Assembly (NCBI GenBank): GCA_030734395.1
Contig: JAUZTG010000034.1
Span: 372,001-436,000 of the forward strand
Reading direction: 5' to 3'
DNA: 64,000 nucleotides
DNA from: Sarocladium kiliense
Lineage: Eukaryota; Ascomycota; Sordariomycetes; Hypocreales; Sarocladiaceae
The notes beneath the pieces were generated by a model. The model made no database searches and was not told the DNA's origin. It saw only the letters and a list, made by a program, of their open reading frames with translations. This document shows positions 54,268 through 64,000 of this stretch, in pieces. The translations under genes were made by a program, and so were the position numbers. Within the stretch, counting starts at the first letter, position 1, and each line of letters starts with the position of its first letter.

Positions 54268-57200
54268 TCAGCGCGGGGAAAGGAGCTCAGCTTCGCCCAA
54301 GATCTGGTCTAATAGGTGCTTCATCGGCATCGCAGGTGATTTTGTCGGCTCCAAATCCTGTCCTTGTAATGCTTGCGGCTCGATATCAACCTCCAGAAAT
54401 CGCCTCGCTGTGCCCTCCGCACGCTCCAAGTCTTCTTCCTCCTGCTTCGAGAGCTGCGAACAAGCAGTCACGAGATCCTCATGACGGGCTATCAGTTGCG
54501 ATATTGCCTCAGCGCGGCGGACCACGGCTCCTGGTACGCCGTTGAGAGCCGCACACCTACCTCCGAAGCTCGAAGAACTATGGCCGGGCGCGAGCTTGAA
54601 CAAATATGTCAAATCATCTTCCCGGTGTTGGGAGTCCATGTCGATTTCGACTTCCATATGCGCCACCTGAAGTCGTGCCTGGTGGCCTGCATAGCCCCCT
54701 TCGAAGACCTCGTGGAAATGAGTTGCCAGCAATACTTTGGGACAATTGAGACCCATTCCGAGCAAATGATCAAGCAGTGCCGCCAGAAGCCCCGCTCCAT
54801 CATCTGAGCTGGTGCCCTTCCCAAACTCGTCGACAAGTACGAGACTGCGCGCAGTTGCTCCCCTCATGGCCTGGGCTATCTGCTTCAGATCGATAGCAAA
54901 CGCACTTTCGATTCGAGATGCACTCTCCCTAGTTGTTATGCGAGCGAGGATTTTGTCCGTGACGCCAAGGACTGCGCGTTCTGCTGGCACGTAGCTTCCG
55001 ACTTGTGCCAGATAAATAATCGTGGCTGCTTGCTTGAGATATACACTCTTTCCTGAATGATTTGGTCCTGTCAGGACTAGTGCCCGCGGTGCCGTCGCTT
55101 CCTGTACCTCGTCTTCGTCCATCTGGGATCCGGTGATGTGGCAGTCATTTGGAATGAAGCAGGGTACTACAAGCTCCTGTAGAGGGTGTCGACCGCCCTC
55201 TATAAATATTGAATCATCCGTCGTTATCTGTGGTCTGCTCCAGTTATATTTGTCTGCCCCTATGGCCAACGCGAGTAGTGCGTCAAACTCGCCGCAAAGG
55301 TCCGACACTGTTGTCAGCAACTCCTCGTGCTTCAGTACTCGCCTTGCAAGGTCATGAATAATCTCAACCTCTCGATCTAGAACGGATTAGGATGCAGGAA
55401 CCGCGCGTTCAGTGGAAATGAGACTCACCTCCAATCTCACAGTACATGTCACCATATTGCTCGTCTAGTTCCTTCATGAAACTGTTCTTGTAGCAGACAA
55501 CGCCATCCGAGCTGAAAAGCTTCTCCCATGTGCCAGCACCTACGCCCTCGCCTTCGAATTTCCCGTTTCCAGTGGCTGGATCTGATTCGATGACAGTAAG
55601 GAAGCCCAGTTGTGGGAGAAAGATGCAAGATCGCACGTATTGGCGAGCCCACTCAGGGATGTTTGCTCGCATGTGATCAACCACCTGCGTCAAAAGACTT
55701 GACATGCCGTCATAAAGACGTTTCATTTCGTCCAAGTGCGGATCGACTCCGGCTCGTACACATGAACGTTGTCGTTCCTTCGAGTCCTCAAAATCTATGG
55801 TCTTCTCGATCATGTTGCCCACTAGAACTATAGGGCCAGGATCGATACACTCGACCAGCTTGGGAGGAGATCAGACCTTGTCGAATTGTTGAGGTAGAGC
55901 AGCCAACTTACACGAACAAGGAGCGCAACATCAGTATACCCTTTGACGGAAATGATCTCCTCACGAAGCTTCAAGGTGTGAGTCGCGAAGCGCTTGAGCA
56001 TCGACCAAGCCCCGCGATTGTCTGACTGCCCTGTAGATGGCGATTCGGCGCCTTTCTGCAACTGTGCAAGGACTCTTCTCGCGTTGCCAATTTTCTTCAA
56101 GGCCTTGGACGCTTGTTTTAATTGCTCCATATTCTCTGGTTGGATAAACAGCGAGATGAAGTGCTGCCTTTCGGCAATGACTTGTATGTTCTGCGTCGGT
56201 CGGAGGAACACTCGGCGAAGTGAAGCGCGGCCCTGGGGAGTTCCCGCCAAGTGATGGAAGAGGCCATAGATAGAAAGGCTTTCCTTGGAGCCACTGGCGC
56301 TCTGAACACCCCCGGAGATTTGACTATTCGGATGCTGTTCAGACTGAATGATCTGTAGAGCAAGCAATGTCTCCTGAGTGATATACACAGAGTCATGCAG
56401 TGAGAACATGTCGAGAGCTGTGATCTCGAACAACTGACCAGCTTCATGGCCATCAGGAAGGTCCTCTATTGAGCGCCGTCGATTGATCTCGCTCAAGACA
56501 GCCCGAGCACAGGTCACCTACATCAAAAAGCATCAACGACATGAAAGGTGAGAGACGAAAGAGGGTACTGACCGAGACGGGACTTTCGAGATCGATACTA
56601 GTACCACATCTGATCAGTCTCACGTTGCGAGAGTCTGCATCGACTACCGCGTCAAGACTGCCTTCCATATTATCAAACAGCTCCCCACCAAGTTGCAAAG
56701 TGCTGTTCTCGAAAGTGGTCGAATGACATTTTTGCAGCGCAATCAGCCTGTCGTGGGCCGTTCGGAGCGAGAACTCAGACGAGGACACGGCTCGGAGGAT
56801 AAACCCGGACTGCAAAGTACGATCTACAGTTTGTCAAGATACAGCATTTTGGAACCATGAAGTGATTTACCGTCTCGCTCTGCTGCTGATCTTTCTTCCA
56901 GAAAAATAAGGAGGTGCTCTGGTGCTCGGGCCGGTGCGAGAACTGTAGTTGGCTGAATGTGGGCGAGCAGCTGCTCCATCACGTCAAGATCAGCCATCGG
57001 CACATCCGTGCAGAGAAGGAGGACACCATTGTCAGTCTCAAAGAAAGCACAGCCTACGGTCTGACCGTCTTTCAGATCGACGGCCATAATGATTTCGCCA
57101 GTAGGCTCAATACTGTCTTGAATCTCTGCGGATTGGCCGCCTGGTGATCGACTCGGTATGGTCGATGGGGTCCCTGGCTGCCTCTGCGCTGCGTGTAAAG

Positions 57201-57396
57201 CATGAATACCGCCTTTGGAAGAACTTCGGCCTTTGTGGCCTTGAGGAGGCTTCGAGACTTGATGATGTTGTCGATTCCCAGCCGATCGGGATGTGTAACT
57301 GGCCTTACCATACTGGCTGGCCTGGTCAGATACTAGCCTATGTGAGTCGGAGACTACTGAGCCGCTGGCCCTGAATGATTGCCGATGGGAAGGCAT
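54268..57396 (-). CDS. MSH5: Meiotic MutS homologue Msh5
   Basis: Partner of Msh4 in the MutS-gamma clamp, which stabilises Holliday junctions and promotes interfering crossovers. Five exons in phase: 56871-57396, 56573-56823, 55912-56517, 55429-55858 and 54268-55376, giving 973 aa. MAVDLKDGQTVGCAFFETDNG starts the conserved part near 115, after a Ser/Arg-rich leader. The ATPase has Walker A TGPNHSGKSVYLKQAA near 705, SFAIDLKQ-like and ITTRESASRIESAF, Walker B SLVLVDEFGKGTSSDDG near 790, and LLATHFHEVF. YLKQ-x-A and TRES-x-SR-x-ESAF mark Msh5. There is no mismatch-binding N-terminal FxE domain, as expected. A possible 51-nt intron (GTAAGG...AAG, about 57261-57311) keeps frame and may or may not be spliced. 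An intact MSH5 implies that meiotic crossover machinery is retained. Confidence 0.93.
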
Positions 57397-57923
57397 GGCT
57401 AGTGACCTCGAATTCCTTCGATGAACAGGCTTCGGAATGTGCGAATGCTGAGAGAGTTCTGGCTGTCTTGTCAGCAGAGACCGAGTCAGCACTACATGAA
57501 CACCAGGCAAACGAGAAAAAAAAAGGGAAAGCTCCAGCAGATCTTCCCATTTTACTAGTACTTGGTTTTGGTACACACGGTAGCGCAGAGTGCTGCCTAG
57601 CCGCAGTGATGTGCGATCCCTGTGACAGGAAGGAGTAGCCGGAACTTCGCACCCGCCCTGAGTGCAAGACCCTACAACATATGGCAGCGAACGCTTCACG
57701 ACGTCTGCACCAACAGATGCCCAACGTTCTCACACCGGAGAGTCAGATCAGTTCTTGGCTGCTGCGCGAAGAAAGCAGGAAAGATTGCTTGTCAATTTCG
57801 ATACAGAATCTCATCATCGCTGATCATGTGAGGCAACAATAGCCCATAGTTTTACATATGTGGAAGGCCGGCGAGGGCTTGCCGCAACGCAGTTCGAGAG
57901 AAATGTACATCTGAGATTGACTC
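57397..57923. other. MSH5 upstream / EMC5 downstream
   Basis: No gene recognised. The minus-strand frame extends upstream of the MSH5 start but lacks family sequence. Confidence 0.55.
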
Positions 57924-58384
57924 TCACTGCTTTCCCTTGGCCCACTCTGCAAACTCCCGCCGTTGTTTCCGGATGTCCACAAAGCTCTGTCGAGATTCCA
58001 GCGCCATGAAAGGGTTCCCCCTGTAATCCTTCTCAACTTCTCCGCCGCTGCTGCGAAAGCCATCTGAGCCCTCCCGCTCGATCTTGCCAGCCCATGTCCG
58101 CCACTGAATTGGTCGTGGCTGTGGAGATGATAGGACAAGGCCGAGGACTACCACCAGGGTCGCCACCACGGTCTCGACAGTGATATCGATGGGCAAGCTA
58201 CTCGCACTGTGCTCGGACACGTGGGCCAGGTTGGATGAGAGAGTGATGTGTTCTTGCGCCGAATAGCAGCTGCTCACGTCAGTATTGCGCCAGGAAGCAA
58301 TTGTGACTCGGTAGTAAGTGAAGCTTACGCATGGGCAAGGAAGACCAAGCCTGTCAGGGTGAGCACTCGTGATGTCCACGCCAT
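57924..58384 (-). CDS. EMC5: ER membrane protein complex subunit 5
   Basis: Small core subunit of the EMC insertase for tail-anchored and multi-pass proteins; the animal homologue is also called MMGT1. Two exons, 58329-58384 and 57924-58269, give 133 aa. Two hydrophobic helices, RVLTLTGLVFLAHACYSAQEH and VETVVATLVVVLGLVLSS, flank the conserved lumenal SAQEHITL...LPIDI. The following PQPRPIQWRTWAGKIEREG is family-typical, and the cytosolic tail is basic and helical (FVDIRKQRREFAEW). The intron splits the Ala codon before CYSAQE. It follows MSH5 in tandem. Confidence 0.9.
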
Positions 58385-58791
58385 GGTATCTTCGTGTCGT
58401 TATCGCGCACAGCCGCTTCTCGAGTCGTGTTGTGGCCTTTATTGCTGTTGCGGTAGTCGTTGACGGACAATGGAGTCGGCGAGCTACCTGAGGTGGACCT
58501 GGACAAGTGTTGCATATACCAGATCCCATCACGTGACCTGGCCGAAGCACCTGGGTAGCAGCGTTCGGAAATCGTGCATCATGCTCAGTACCCCCAGCAT
58601 TACATGCTACATTTTATGTACAAGGGTTCCCTGGTTTCTAGTGGAAATACCGCCACTGGTCACTGGCGCGAAACCCGGCATGATTGATCCGTCTACTCGT
58701 GAGCCGCGGGTTCATATTGTTCAACCATCGTCATGTGTAAATACGTTCCACTCATTAATGTCTTGTATCTATCAGATCGTCGTGTATGTGG
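58385..58791. other. Intergenic, EMC5 upstream
   Basis: About 400 bp, nothing recognised. Confidence 0.6.
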
Positions 58792-60732
58792 TCACCCAAA
58801 CATATCCGACCAGGCTGGTGCAGAAGTCCCCTCCCCGTCGAAGAAAACTAAATAACATAGCACAGCCATGGAGAAGTTCAACAGGCCAAATGCGTTCAGA
58901 AGGATCTTGGTTGGGTTACGCTTCGTGACCTGCTCCCAGCCCCAAAGAACCAAGTATATGTATAGAGAAGTCGCGCCCAGCAACAGGCGACCCATGCGCG
59001 TCCATAGGAAGCTCAATGCCCGGCGAAGGGCTACGACCAGCACCCGAAGACATGATTGTCCGAGGCGGCGCAGTTTTTGGGCAATGAAGCGTGAAGCGGG
59101 AACGTTGTCCTGGGCTTGACCGTCCCGGTTGTAATCAACGGACGAGGTACTGCCTTCTTCAGCCGCACTCTGTTGCTGTGCCGCCTCGTCCGGACCGGGG
59201 CGTTCGAACCAGTCTGCGAGGGACCTAGTGATGAGAAAGGGGACAAGCCACCAGACAATGAACGGTATGGACACAACAAGGAACACCAGCTCCACGGCTT
59301 TCTGTTCCCATGTGGGAGCTGTAGCTCGAGGTCCATCATCTCGCACGGCCTCCGGCACGGAGGAACTGGCTGAAGCACTGGAAGAGGTTCCAAGTGTAGT
59401 ATCAACCTCCCGGACGTTCCCACTATCCTTGGTACGCGAAGGCTGGTTCGAAGAAGCTGAAATCGGATGCGTTGACTCAACATCATCATCGATTTGAGTT
59501 CTAGCATGATCTGCCAATGCCAGGCCTCGCGTGGTCGCTGCCCCTACAGTGGGTTGTGTGTGACCTGGAACCTCCGTGCGATGGGCAGCCGGTGGAATCT
59601 CCAGGCTAATACCCTGCTCCTCGGTACGCAAGCCAACAGAGCCCTCTGCTCGGAGTCGACATACTGAAGGCATCCAGTGGCGTTGCCCACGGCCGTCGCG
59701 TTGATTGGTGATCCAGTTTGCAATGTAGTAGAGAACGCTCGCGATCGTATAGCAGGCTAGAAAGAGGGTGGAGAGGAACTGCAAGACGAAGGCCAACCGG
59801 CTTGCGGTACTAGCGCCCTCAAGCCTCTTGCCTGGGACTGCGACGAGATCAGGAATGTTGCACATGTTCGTGAAGCTGATCATTAGTACAAGAGGATAAC
59901 GTGGTACCCGAATGTGCATCACTACTTAGCTCTTATCCTATAGATGCAAGAGATGAGACGCAATAGGTGTTGACATAGTCAATCCAGCCAGAGAATCAAA
60001 TCGACTTACAGGAGATATCTTGTCCAGTAGTACAAACATCATTTCTTGCAGAAGATAAAGAACACCAATGGAATTGACAAACAATTGGATCACGGCCACC
60101 ACATCGAGTACCGTTTCCGAAGCGGAAAACCCGATGCGATCCGCAACCCCATACAACAGAACGATAGTGCTGATGAGGTGAAGGTACCACCCGCATATGT
60201 TTAGAGTTTCTCTCAGCATTCCGCGGCGTGAGTCCGAAGGTCCTGTCAAGTCGCTGATGTGCTTCTGGATATCCCCTTCAGGAGTTGAGGTGGTGAGCGA
60301 CCGGAGCAGGCCGAGCAGGGATGGCAGCAGGTACATTGCGCCAACCACTTGGGTCACAGGAATGCCTCGCATGCTGAAGAGCTTGATAGCCTGCGGAAGG
60401 ACCCCTAGCACGAAGAGCGCAAGTCTAGTCAGGGTTCCATTCCGTGTAGACCGCGGCTCTCCCTCTGTGCTGCGGGAGTAGCAGTTGGACCACGCTCGAA
60501 CGCACAAATATGCATCGGCGACACCATCAATAACACATATAAACGGGGAGGAACGATGCGGCCAAAGCGATCCCTGGAAAGTAGTGCCGTTGAACATGTA
60601 GCCAGTGAAGGAGACTTGTAGCATCGCGTGCGAAACAATCGCAATTAATGCCCAGAAGATGGACCATTCAGACACTGCTTCCAACGAGGGCACATTGTCG
60701 ACTTGCGGTGATGTGATCGTAGTGCTATTCAT
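58792..60732 (-). CDS. Large multi-pass membrane protein, unknown function
   Basis: Two long frames on the same strand, 59938-60732 and 58792-59922, probably form one spliced gene. The first holds five likely helices (for example WSIFWALIAIVSHAMLQVSF and LNICGWYLHLISTIVLLYGVAD), the second four more (LAFVLQFLSTLFLACYTIASVLYYI, LVFLVVSIPFIVWWLVPFLI, LLLGATSLYIYLVLWGW, LLNFSMAVLCYLVFF) around a disordered Ser/Thr/Glu-rich loop. A strong GTAAGT donor follows LLDKISP (at 60009). The only phase-0 acceptor found before the next helix is at 59827, giving a 183-nt intron and 585 aa. That loses VPGK, which looks coding, so an extra small exon is possible. No family recognised. Confidence 0.65.
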
Positions 60733-61749
60733 GGTACTCGCTTTCCGACTGAATGAACAGACGCACAGTTGCTAAGCTGGCTGTATTGAAGTCGATATGG
60801 TCGCTTAGGTCCGCCTGACGGGTTGTCAAGCAGTTTTTGTCGAAGTCATGACTTGCAAGGATATCTGCATAGGTTTGCAAGTTTCGAGGATATGCATTCT
60901 CTCTCGTGATTGATAGGTAACTTAGTCTTCTGCGTGTGTCGAAGTCAGTCTTGATGAAGAAGTTGCGACGTGATGCGCATAGCCACAGCAATGCCCGCCA
61001 CTCGCCTTCGGGGGTCCCTCTAACGGCAAGTGGACGACGCCGCATGTATGCAGCATGCATTCACCTCTGCTGTGCCACGATAAGGGCAGATAGGCCAGCA
61101 AATCGAATCTCGCTTCAATCAAGAAATGCATATTCGAGTGGCAAGGATGTCGCCATGCGCTGCAGGTAGCCTGGATGGATGGCGAATTGGCACTGAACAG
61201 CCCAGCATCCAGCGATCTTCGCCTAATGGAGAATCCACACGCCAGGGCTTCCTGTCCGATATTCTGCTACCTCATATCAGCTTCTTGATTCATCCTGGTC
61301 ACAACTGATCCATTGTGTGTTATGTAAAGCACTATCTGGGGCAAGTATCGTCTGGGCAACTACTTCTTTCGCTCACTGAACACGTTGTGATATATATGCA
61401 GATATGGTAGCCATGGAGACTTGTCTTGCCATCTTATAAGACACTGCTGAGGTCACGAATAACCTCATGCTACGGACATACCGACCTCGAAGACTGCTAT
61501 CTTCAAAAGGCCTCTCACAGACGAGGAATCAGTTGACGGACATGCACGTGCGCCATATATCTGGATTGATATTGAAAGCAAGCCAACAAGGAAATATATA
61601 CTATACAAAGGAATAACACTACGGGATGAGACCCGCACAACCCAAAGCGCCCAAAATCCTACTCCTGCAATGCTTGTTCTCCAGACACCACGCTCATAGC
61701 CAATCCCAAGTACCCAACGATAAACAGCGGATGGAACCAGTCGAGCCAT
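60733..61749. other. Intergenic, nothing convincing
   Basis: A 111-codon minus frame (60725-61060) overlaps the membrane gene start by eight bases. It has no recognised domain and is left out. Confidence 0.5.
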
Positions 61750-62973
61750 TTACGCGAATGTGTCTTCTGTCCATTCGTCGTACCGCAGATAATCATAGTC
61801 GTGGTCCGCTGCTTGTTCGAATGAAGTGGCATCCTGTGAGTCCGCTATGAGCTGAGAAACAGCATCAGGAATATCTTGAGCAGAGTCCTCAAAGAGTATT
61901 GGGTCAACCATAGGTATTGCCAAAGCTCGCGGGTCCATCACACCGCCAGTGTCGGGGACGATCTGTCGAAGAACGGGTTGAGGCTGTTGGACGGCACCCA
62001 TCACCGGCATGTGGCCGACCCCCTGGGCAAGAATTTGCATTGGGTACTGCTGATATGCCCCTGGATTGACATAGGTATAGTATGGTGGTGGTGCAGCAGC
62101 CATTGGCTCAGGTAGTTCCGGGTACAAGCTGGCGCCTATCGGAGGGGATCCGGCATCCAACGCTGTCTCCTGCGTGACTGGATTGAAGAGCAACTGTCCA
62201 CCGATTTGAGCTCGACCGTACGGAGCTTGGCTGTAGCAGGCTCCCTGGTCAAAAGAAGCCTCGAATGGTTGCGCATAGTATGGCTGAGCGTAGCCAAGCT
62301 GAGGTGTCGGAACAGAGGATGTCATTGGTGTTCCCTGGTAACTACTCAGCGAAGGGACTTCGGCAGAAGGTGTCCCCTCAATGCGGTAGTAGCTTGGCTC
62401 AGGAGAACGAGGCGGTGCCCGAAGATCAGCTGTCCTGGAAGCTTTGGCTCTTTTGCTGCCGGACGCCTTTCGGTCAGCCAGAGACCTTTTGCCATCGGCC
62501 TGCTTCTTCTTCGGGTTGTACTTCTTTACTCCAAAGGCCAAGGCGTGCTCTACCTTCTCAATATCCGCCAGTGCTCTAAATCTCTCCTTTACTTCATGAG
62601 TTTCGCAGTGCCAGCTCTTGCCGACCTCCACCGAGATGTTGTTCTGCTTCACCTCGTTACATGCCAGGCCAACAACATGCTGATACGCTGTGCGGTAGAG
62701 AACAAATGCGTTCTGAGGCCGTCCTCCATCTCGGTCTCCCTTTGCCTCTTTCTCCTTGATTCTTTGCGCAGTGCCCCGCCTGACATACTGCTCCATGTCC
62801 CGGACGTCAATGTTGTGGTCTTTGGCATATTGAGCAAAGAGAATTGCGGGCTTTTCCTTTTCTACAGGAGCAGCATCCGTAAAGACCTGGAAAACCGGTT
62901 GGTGTTTGTTGACATCATCACTGGGAGAGGAAGTACAGCGTACCTGGGTGACCTGAGGCAATGCAAGAGCCAT
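61750..62973 (-). CDS. HMG-box transcription factor (MATA-type HMG box)
   Basis: Single exon, 407 aa. The HMG box runs from about residue 94 to 165: RPQNAFVLYRTAYQHVVG, then NNISVEVGKSWHCETHEVKERFRALADIEKVEHALAFGVKKYNPKKK. The (R)PxNAFxLYR start, NNxISxxVGxxW centre and KYxPKK end are those of MATA_HMG boxes, found in mating-type MAT1-2-1 proteins and in several other fungal regulators. Basic KR-rich DNA-binding or nuclear-localisation sequence follows (KRSLADRKASGSKRAKASR), then a long Pro/Gln/Tyr-rich tail ending in acidic YDYLRYDEWTEDTF, a likely activation domain. Start at 62973 has a strong GAGGCCATGGCT context. The usual MAT neighbours APN2 and SLA2 are absent, so it is probably not the mating-type locus. 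Confidence 0.85.
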   Translation of the reverse strand: MALALPQVTQVRCTSSPSDDVNKHQPVFQVFTDAAPVEKEKPAILFAQYAKDHNIDVRDMEQYVRRGTAQRIKEKEAKGDRDGGRPQNAFVLYRTAYQHVVGLACNEVKQNNISVEVGKSWHCETHEVKERFRALADIEKVEHALAFGVKKYNPKKKQADGKRSLADRKASGSKRAKASRTADLRAPPRSPEPSYYRIEGTPSAEVPSLSSYQGTPMTSSVPTPQLGYAQPYYAQPFEASFDQGACYSQAPYGRAQIGGQLLFNPVTQETALDAGSPPIGASLYPELPEPMAAAPPPYYTYVNPGAYQQYPMQILAQGVGHMPVMGAVQQPQPVLRQIVPDTGGVMDPRALAIPMVDPILFEDSAQDIPDAVSQLIADSQDATSFEQAADHDYDYLRYDEWTEDTFA

Positions 62974-64000
62974 GGCCTCGAGTTGTGACGATGAATATCG
63001 CACGCGCGAGTATGTGAAGGCAATCAGAAAATCGCTGGCGATTAGATACGAAGTTTGTTTCGAAGGGAGTAGCGTGAGATCGCGGATCAACCGCTTGATC
63101 GTTGTCGTTCAGGTAGTGCCGTGTTCTTCGTAGCGCTGAAGGTGTGGATGGCCGTCGTGATTCAGACTTTGATTATGCGGTCAAGCAACGACAGTCCAGG
63201 TCGTCGTTGAAAGGTCAGACAAGGATCAACGTGACAATGAGATGTGACATGAATAAAGAAACGACATCCTTGAAGAGGGGTGCCATCTTGTAATAAGTAC
63301 ATCTCTGCAATGCCTCGATGGAATCCGTCTTCAACAACCATTGTGCAGCGCAAGCCCCCTCCATCGTCCGCAGCATAAGTGTATTGTCCACAAATAGGAT
63401 CTCAGGCTTTACTACAAACGGTCCCAAAGAGGTCGTCGAGGAGGGCATGGCCATTAAACACAGGCCACGCCGTGAGCAGAGAGCAGGAGGGGTTGATGTG
63501 AGGATAGCCTCGCAAGGACCACCTTGCGGCACGTTCGCCATCAATGGTTCTCAAGACCACGATTGATAGAGACCCCGCCATTGAGGATCAATGAGAATGG
63601 ATCTGACGCTGTTTCTTTAAAGGGCTGGAATGTTGGAGGCTGGCACCTGGCTTGCAGAGCCAGACCTGATTGGGCGGCTTGATGGTGGCGGTCATTGCGC
63701 TCTCCCTTCGCTCGACACTTTGACCACTTCACCCCAATCATGTGCCGAAAACGAAACTCCTCAGAGACCCTCGCCATGCTGGCCACGTCTTGCGACTGCC
63801 TCGACTGTGGCCCTGGTTGCATCTTGAGGCATCGTGCAGGGGCACGGCCTCCTTCTCCACGTGGCATGAAATCTCCGGGATCTGACGCATCTCACATTTG
63901 GCTCGAGGCGCTGTTAACTGGCCATAGGCAATGCTCTGATCATTAGGATGTCATTGAAGGCGTCACAAAGAGCCACTTATCGAAGACTGAGATACTGTAA
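62974..64000. other. Right-hand end of window, nothing convincing
   Basis: Holds the HMG-factor upstream region. Frames at 63215-63544 and 63541-63867 on the minus strand show no domain. A gene could begin beyond the window. Confidence 0.5.

Noticed and set aside
60725..61060. 111-codon minus-strand frame upstream of the membrane protein
   Set aside because: Looks less random than most, but has no domain and overlaps the better-supported start by eight bases.
61750..62973. Mating-type locus MAT1-2
   Set aside because: The HMG box alone is not enough and the usual flanking genes are absent; SLA1 in this window is not SLA2.
62206..62988. 260-codon plus-strand frame
   Set aside because: Antisense shadow of the HMG-box gene.

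Overview
The window is nuclear DNA of a filamentous ascomycete (Pezizomycotina, perhaps Dothideomycetes; the class is a guess). Genes carry short GT-AG introns, mostly about 45-75 bp, with CTAAC/CTGAC-type branch sites. They are monocistronic and lie on both strands. Products include typical fungal families such as a Zn2Cys6 regulator, SLA1, YEA4 and an ACS-type permease. All exon joins given here were read by hand from splice sites and checked only for reading-frame phase.

Layout. Bases 1 to about 13,000 are a gene-free AT-rich block full of TTAGTAACT/AACTCATGAGTT-like words. It looks like a decayed, probably RIP-mutated repeat compartment. It holds a 276-bp hAT-like MITE with a perfect 8-bp target duplication, relatives of that MITE, a 178-bp palindrome and two GC-rich islands. 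The boundary to normal gene-bearing DNA is sharp, at about 12.9-13.2 kb.

From 13.6 to 34.9 kb lie housekeeping genes: alkaline ceramidase, prefoldin subunit 1, an SR-like coiled-coil protein, the mitochondrial glycine carrier HEM25, COG8, a TLC-domain membrane protein, SLA1, a cysteine-rich secreted protein, AMP deaminase and the YEA4 nucleotide-sugar transporter.

From 35.8 to 46.6 kb is a coherent metabolic cluster: a DAO-type FAD oxidoreductase, a Zn2Cys6 regulator, an ACS-family MFS permease, a GABA/beta-alanine-type aminotransferase and a methylmalonate/malonate-semialdehyde dehydrogenase. Together they could import a nitrogenous compound, oxidise it, transaminate an omega-amino acid and convert the semialdehyde to acyl-CoA. 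A 17-20 base motif, TCATGCANNCTAGAGAG, lies upstream of the oxidase, upstream of the permease and in the divergent aminotransferase/dehydrogenase promoter. This is the most interesting signal in the window.

From 47.3 to 63.0 kb lie the PP2A B55 subunit, an unknown conserved-looking protein, a GPI-anchored cysteine-rich surface protein, GAR transformylase (ADE8), the meiotic MutS homologue MSH5 (tail to tail with ADE8), EMC5, a large polytopic membrane protein and a MATA-type HMG-box factor. No convincing tRNA, rRNA or CRISPR was seen.
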